Part shown: piece after piece, positions 13,723-14,297 of the stretch | Layout of the letters: every line of letters begins with the position of its first letter | Numbering within the stretch: position 1 is the first letter of the stretch | From: Natrialbaceae archaeon | Lineage (GTDB): Archaea; Halobacteriota; Halobacteria; Halobacteriales; Natrialbaceae | Reading direction: 5' to 3' | Length of the DNA stretch: 14,297 nucleotides | Assembly: GCA_003552885.1 (NCBI GenBank) | Contig: PUPA01000095.1 | Span: 1-14,297, forward strand | Notes under the pieces: generated by a model | Seen by the model: the letters and a program-made list of their open reading frames with translations, nothing else | What the model was told of the DNA's origin: nothing | Databases searched by the model: none | Program-made: the position numbers and the translations under genes

Positions 13723-14112
13723 TCACGGCCCGCCGGTGAGCTCGTCGAGGCGCTCGAAGTACCGCTCGCGGGGGAGCTGGTACAGCCCGCGGTAGTCGAT
13801 CCGCCCCTCGTCGAAGGCGACCGCGAGCGCCCCGGTTCGATCGACGGCCGCCTCGCGGCTGGCGAACCGTTCGGGGTCGAGGTGCACCTCGGGTTCGAGA
13901 TAGAGGGTGACGTACCAGCCGGCGTCCCGGTTGGCCGGGTTGTGTCCCGGCCGTCTGCTCCGGCGACCCCGAGTGAGATACAGCGTCGGGAGACAGGCCG
14001 GCGGAAACTCAGCCCCGTCGAAGACGTCCGGGCGGTACGCGAGGACACAGCGGCCGTCTTCCTCCTCGCTCCAGACGACCCAGCCCTCGGGGAGGTCCCC
14101 GAACTCGCTCAT
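13723..14112 (-). CDS. Haloarchaeal conserved protein, probably DUF5820
   Basis: A 129-residue soluble protein beginning MSEFGDLPEGWVVWSEEEDGR. The features LAYRPDVFDGAEFPPACLPTLYLT (24-47) and GWYVTLYLEPEV (65-76) resemble a small uncharacterised haloarchaeal family that I recall as DUF5820; the name is from memory and should be confirmed. It has no membrane segment or catalytic motif. The ATG at 14110-14112 has an ATTTATTC element (14133-14140) 21-28 nt upstream. The UPF0179 gene follows 80 bp downstream on the same strand, separated by a 24-bp tandem duplication. Confidence 0.8.
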   Translation of the reverse strand: MSEFGDLPEGWVVWSEEEDGRCVLAYRPDVFDGAEFPPACLPTLYLTRGRRSRRPGHNPANRDAGWYVTLYLEPEVHLDPERFASREAAVDRTGALAVAFDEGRIDYRGLYQLPRERYFERLDELTGGP

Positions 14113-14213
14113 ACCCCAGCTACGGCCGTGGGGAATAAATCGCCGTCGCCCCGCGCGGCGGACGGTCGACCGTCGCCCCGAATCTTAAGCCGTCGGCCGA
14201 CGGATCACCGGGC

Positions 14214-14297
14214 ATGTACGACGACGAGGAGCTCTCCGCGATCCGCGAGGAGCGAAAACGGTGGGAACGCGAGCGCCTGGAGCCCACCCTCGAGCGG
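14214..14297 (+). CDS. Partial methylmalonyl-CoA mutase large subunit (N-terminal 28 codons)
   Basis: The ATG at 14214 opens a frame that runs off the right edge. The 28 visible residues, MYDDEELSAIREERKRW onward to LEPTLER, match the charged helical N-terminus of haloarchaeal methylmalonyl-CoA (acyl-CoA) mutase large subunits, which usually begin M-Y/F-D-x-x-x-L-x-x-I-R-E. These are adenosylcobalamin-dependent isomerases of the methylmalonyl/propionyl pathway. A TTAA element (14185-14188) lies 26-29 nt before the ATG. The call rests on a short segment, so other acyl-CoA mutases remain possible. Confidence 0.72.
   Translation, partial: MYDDEELSAIREERKRWERERLEPTLER

Overview
This window is chromosomal DNA from an extremely halophilic archaeon (class Halobacteria). 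The evidence is archaeal-type translation genes (S6e, S10/S20e, EF-1alpha with an archaeal G domain), very acidic proteins, high GC with strong G/C preference at third codon positions, and archaeal core promoters. Nearly every gene starts about 25-31 nt downstream of a TATA-like element with no Shine-Dalgarno site, which is the leaderless layout common in haloarchaea. I do not assign a genus.

Layout from left to right. A partial unknown gene and rps6e lie on the minus strand (1-466), with a divergent 59-residue membrane protein (646-825). Next is a long minus-strand gene for a PitA-type haem protein: a coproheme-decarboxylase/chlorite-dismutase domain, a duplicated middle domain with a His/Asp-rich linker, and a C-terminal monooxygenase-like domain (871-2613). 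The translation pair EF-1alpha and S10 follows (2701-4278). A CBS-pair protein (4476-4880) is divergent from a MutT/MTH1-like Nudix hydrolase (5035-5508). A glycine-zipper protein (5597-5794) is divergent from a 38-residue membrane protein (5884-6000). Then come an isoaspartyl peptidase/asparaginase (6012-6920), a small three-helix membrane protein (7057-7302) and NADP-isocitrate dehydrogenase (7357-8622). A 9-bp tandem repeat separates icd from an unusual Nramp-fold transporter (8728-10092), which is divergent from cobyrinate a,c-diamide synthase cbiA (10202-11503). The right end holds a cupin, a two-helix membrane protein, an HhH + DEDD exonuclease of the YprB type, UPF0179, a probable DUF5820 protein, and the first 28 codons of a probable B12-dependent methylmalonyl-CoA mutase large subunit.

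Most genes are ordinary core haloarchaeal housekeeping genes, each apparently with its own promoter. The likely co-transcribed pairs are rps6e with the partial gene to its left, and tuf-rps10. A loose B12 theme links cbiA with the mutase at the right edge. The Nramp-like transporter shares its intergenic region with cbiA and lacks the usual metal-ligand residues.

I see no mobile element, CRISPR array, RNA gene or phage-like region, and no gene-free stretch above 300 bases. The less ordinary signals are the PitA internal duplication, the ligand-less Nramp, several short inverted repeats placed exactly on core promoters (asparaginase, icd, Nramp/cbiA, pitA-like), and two tandem repeats between genes.
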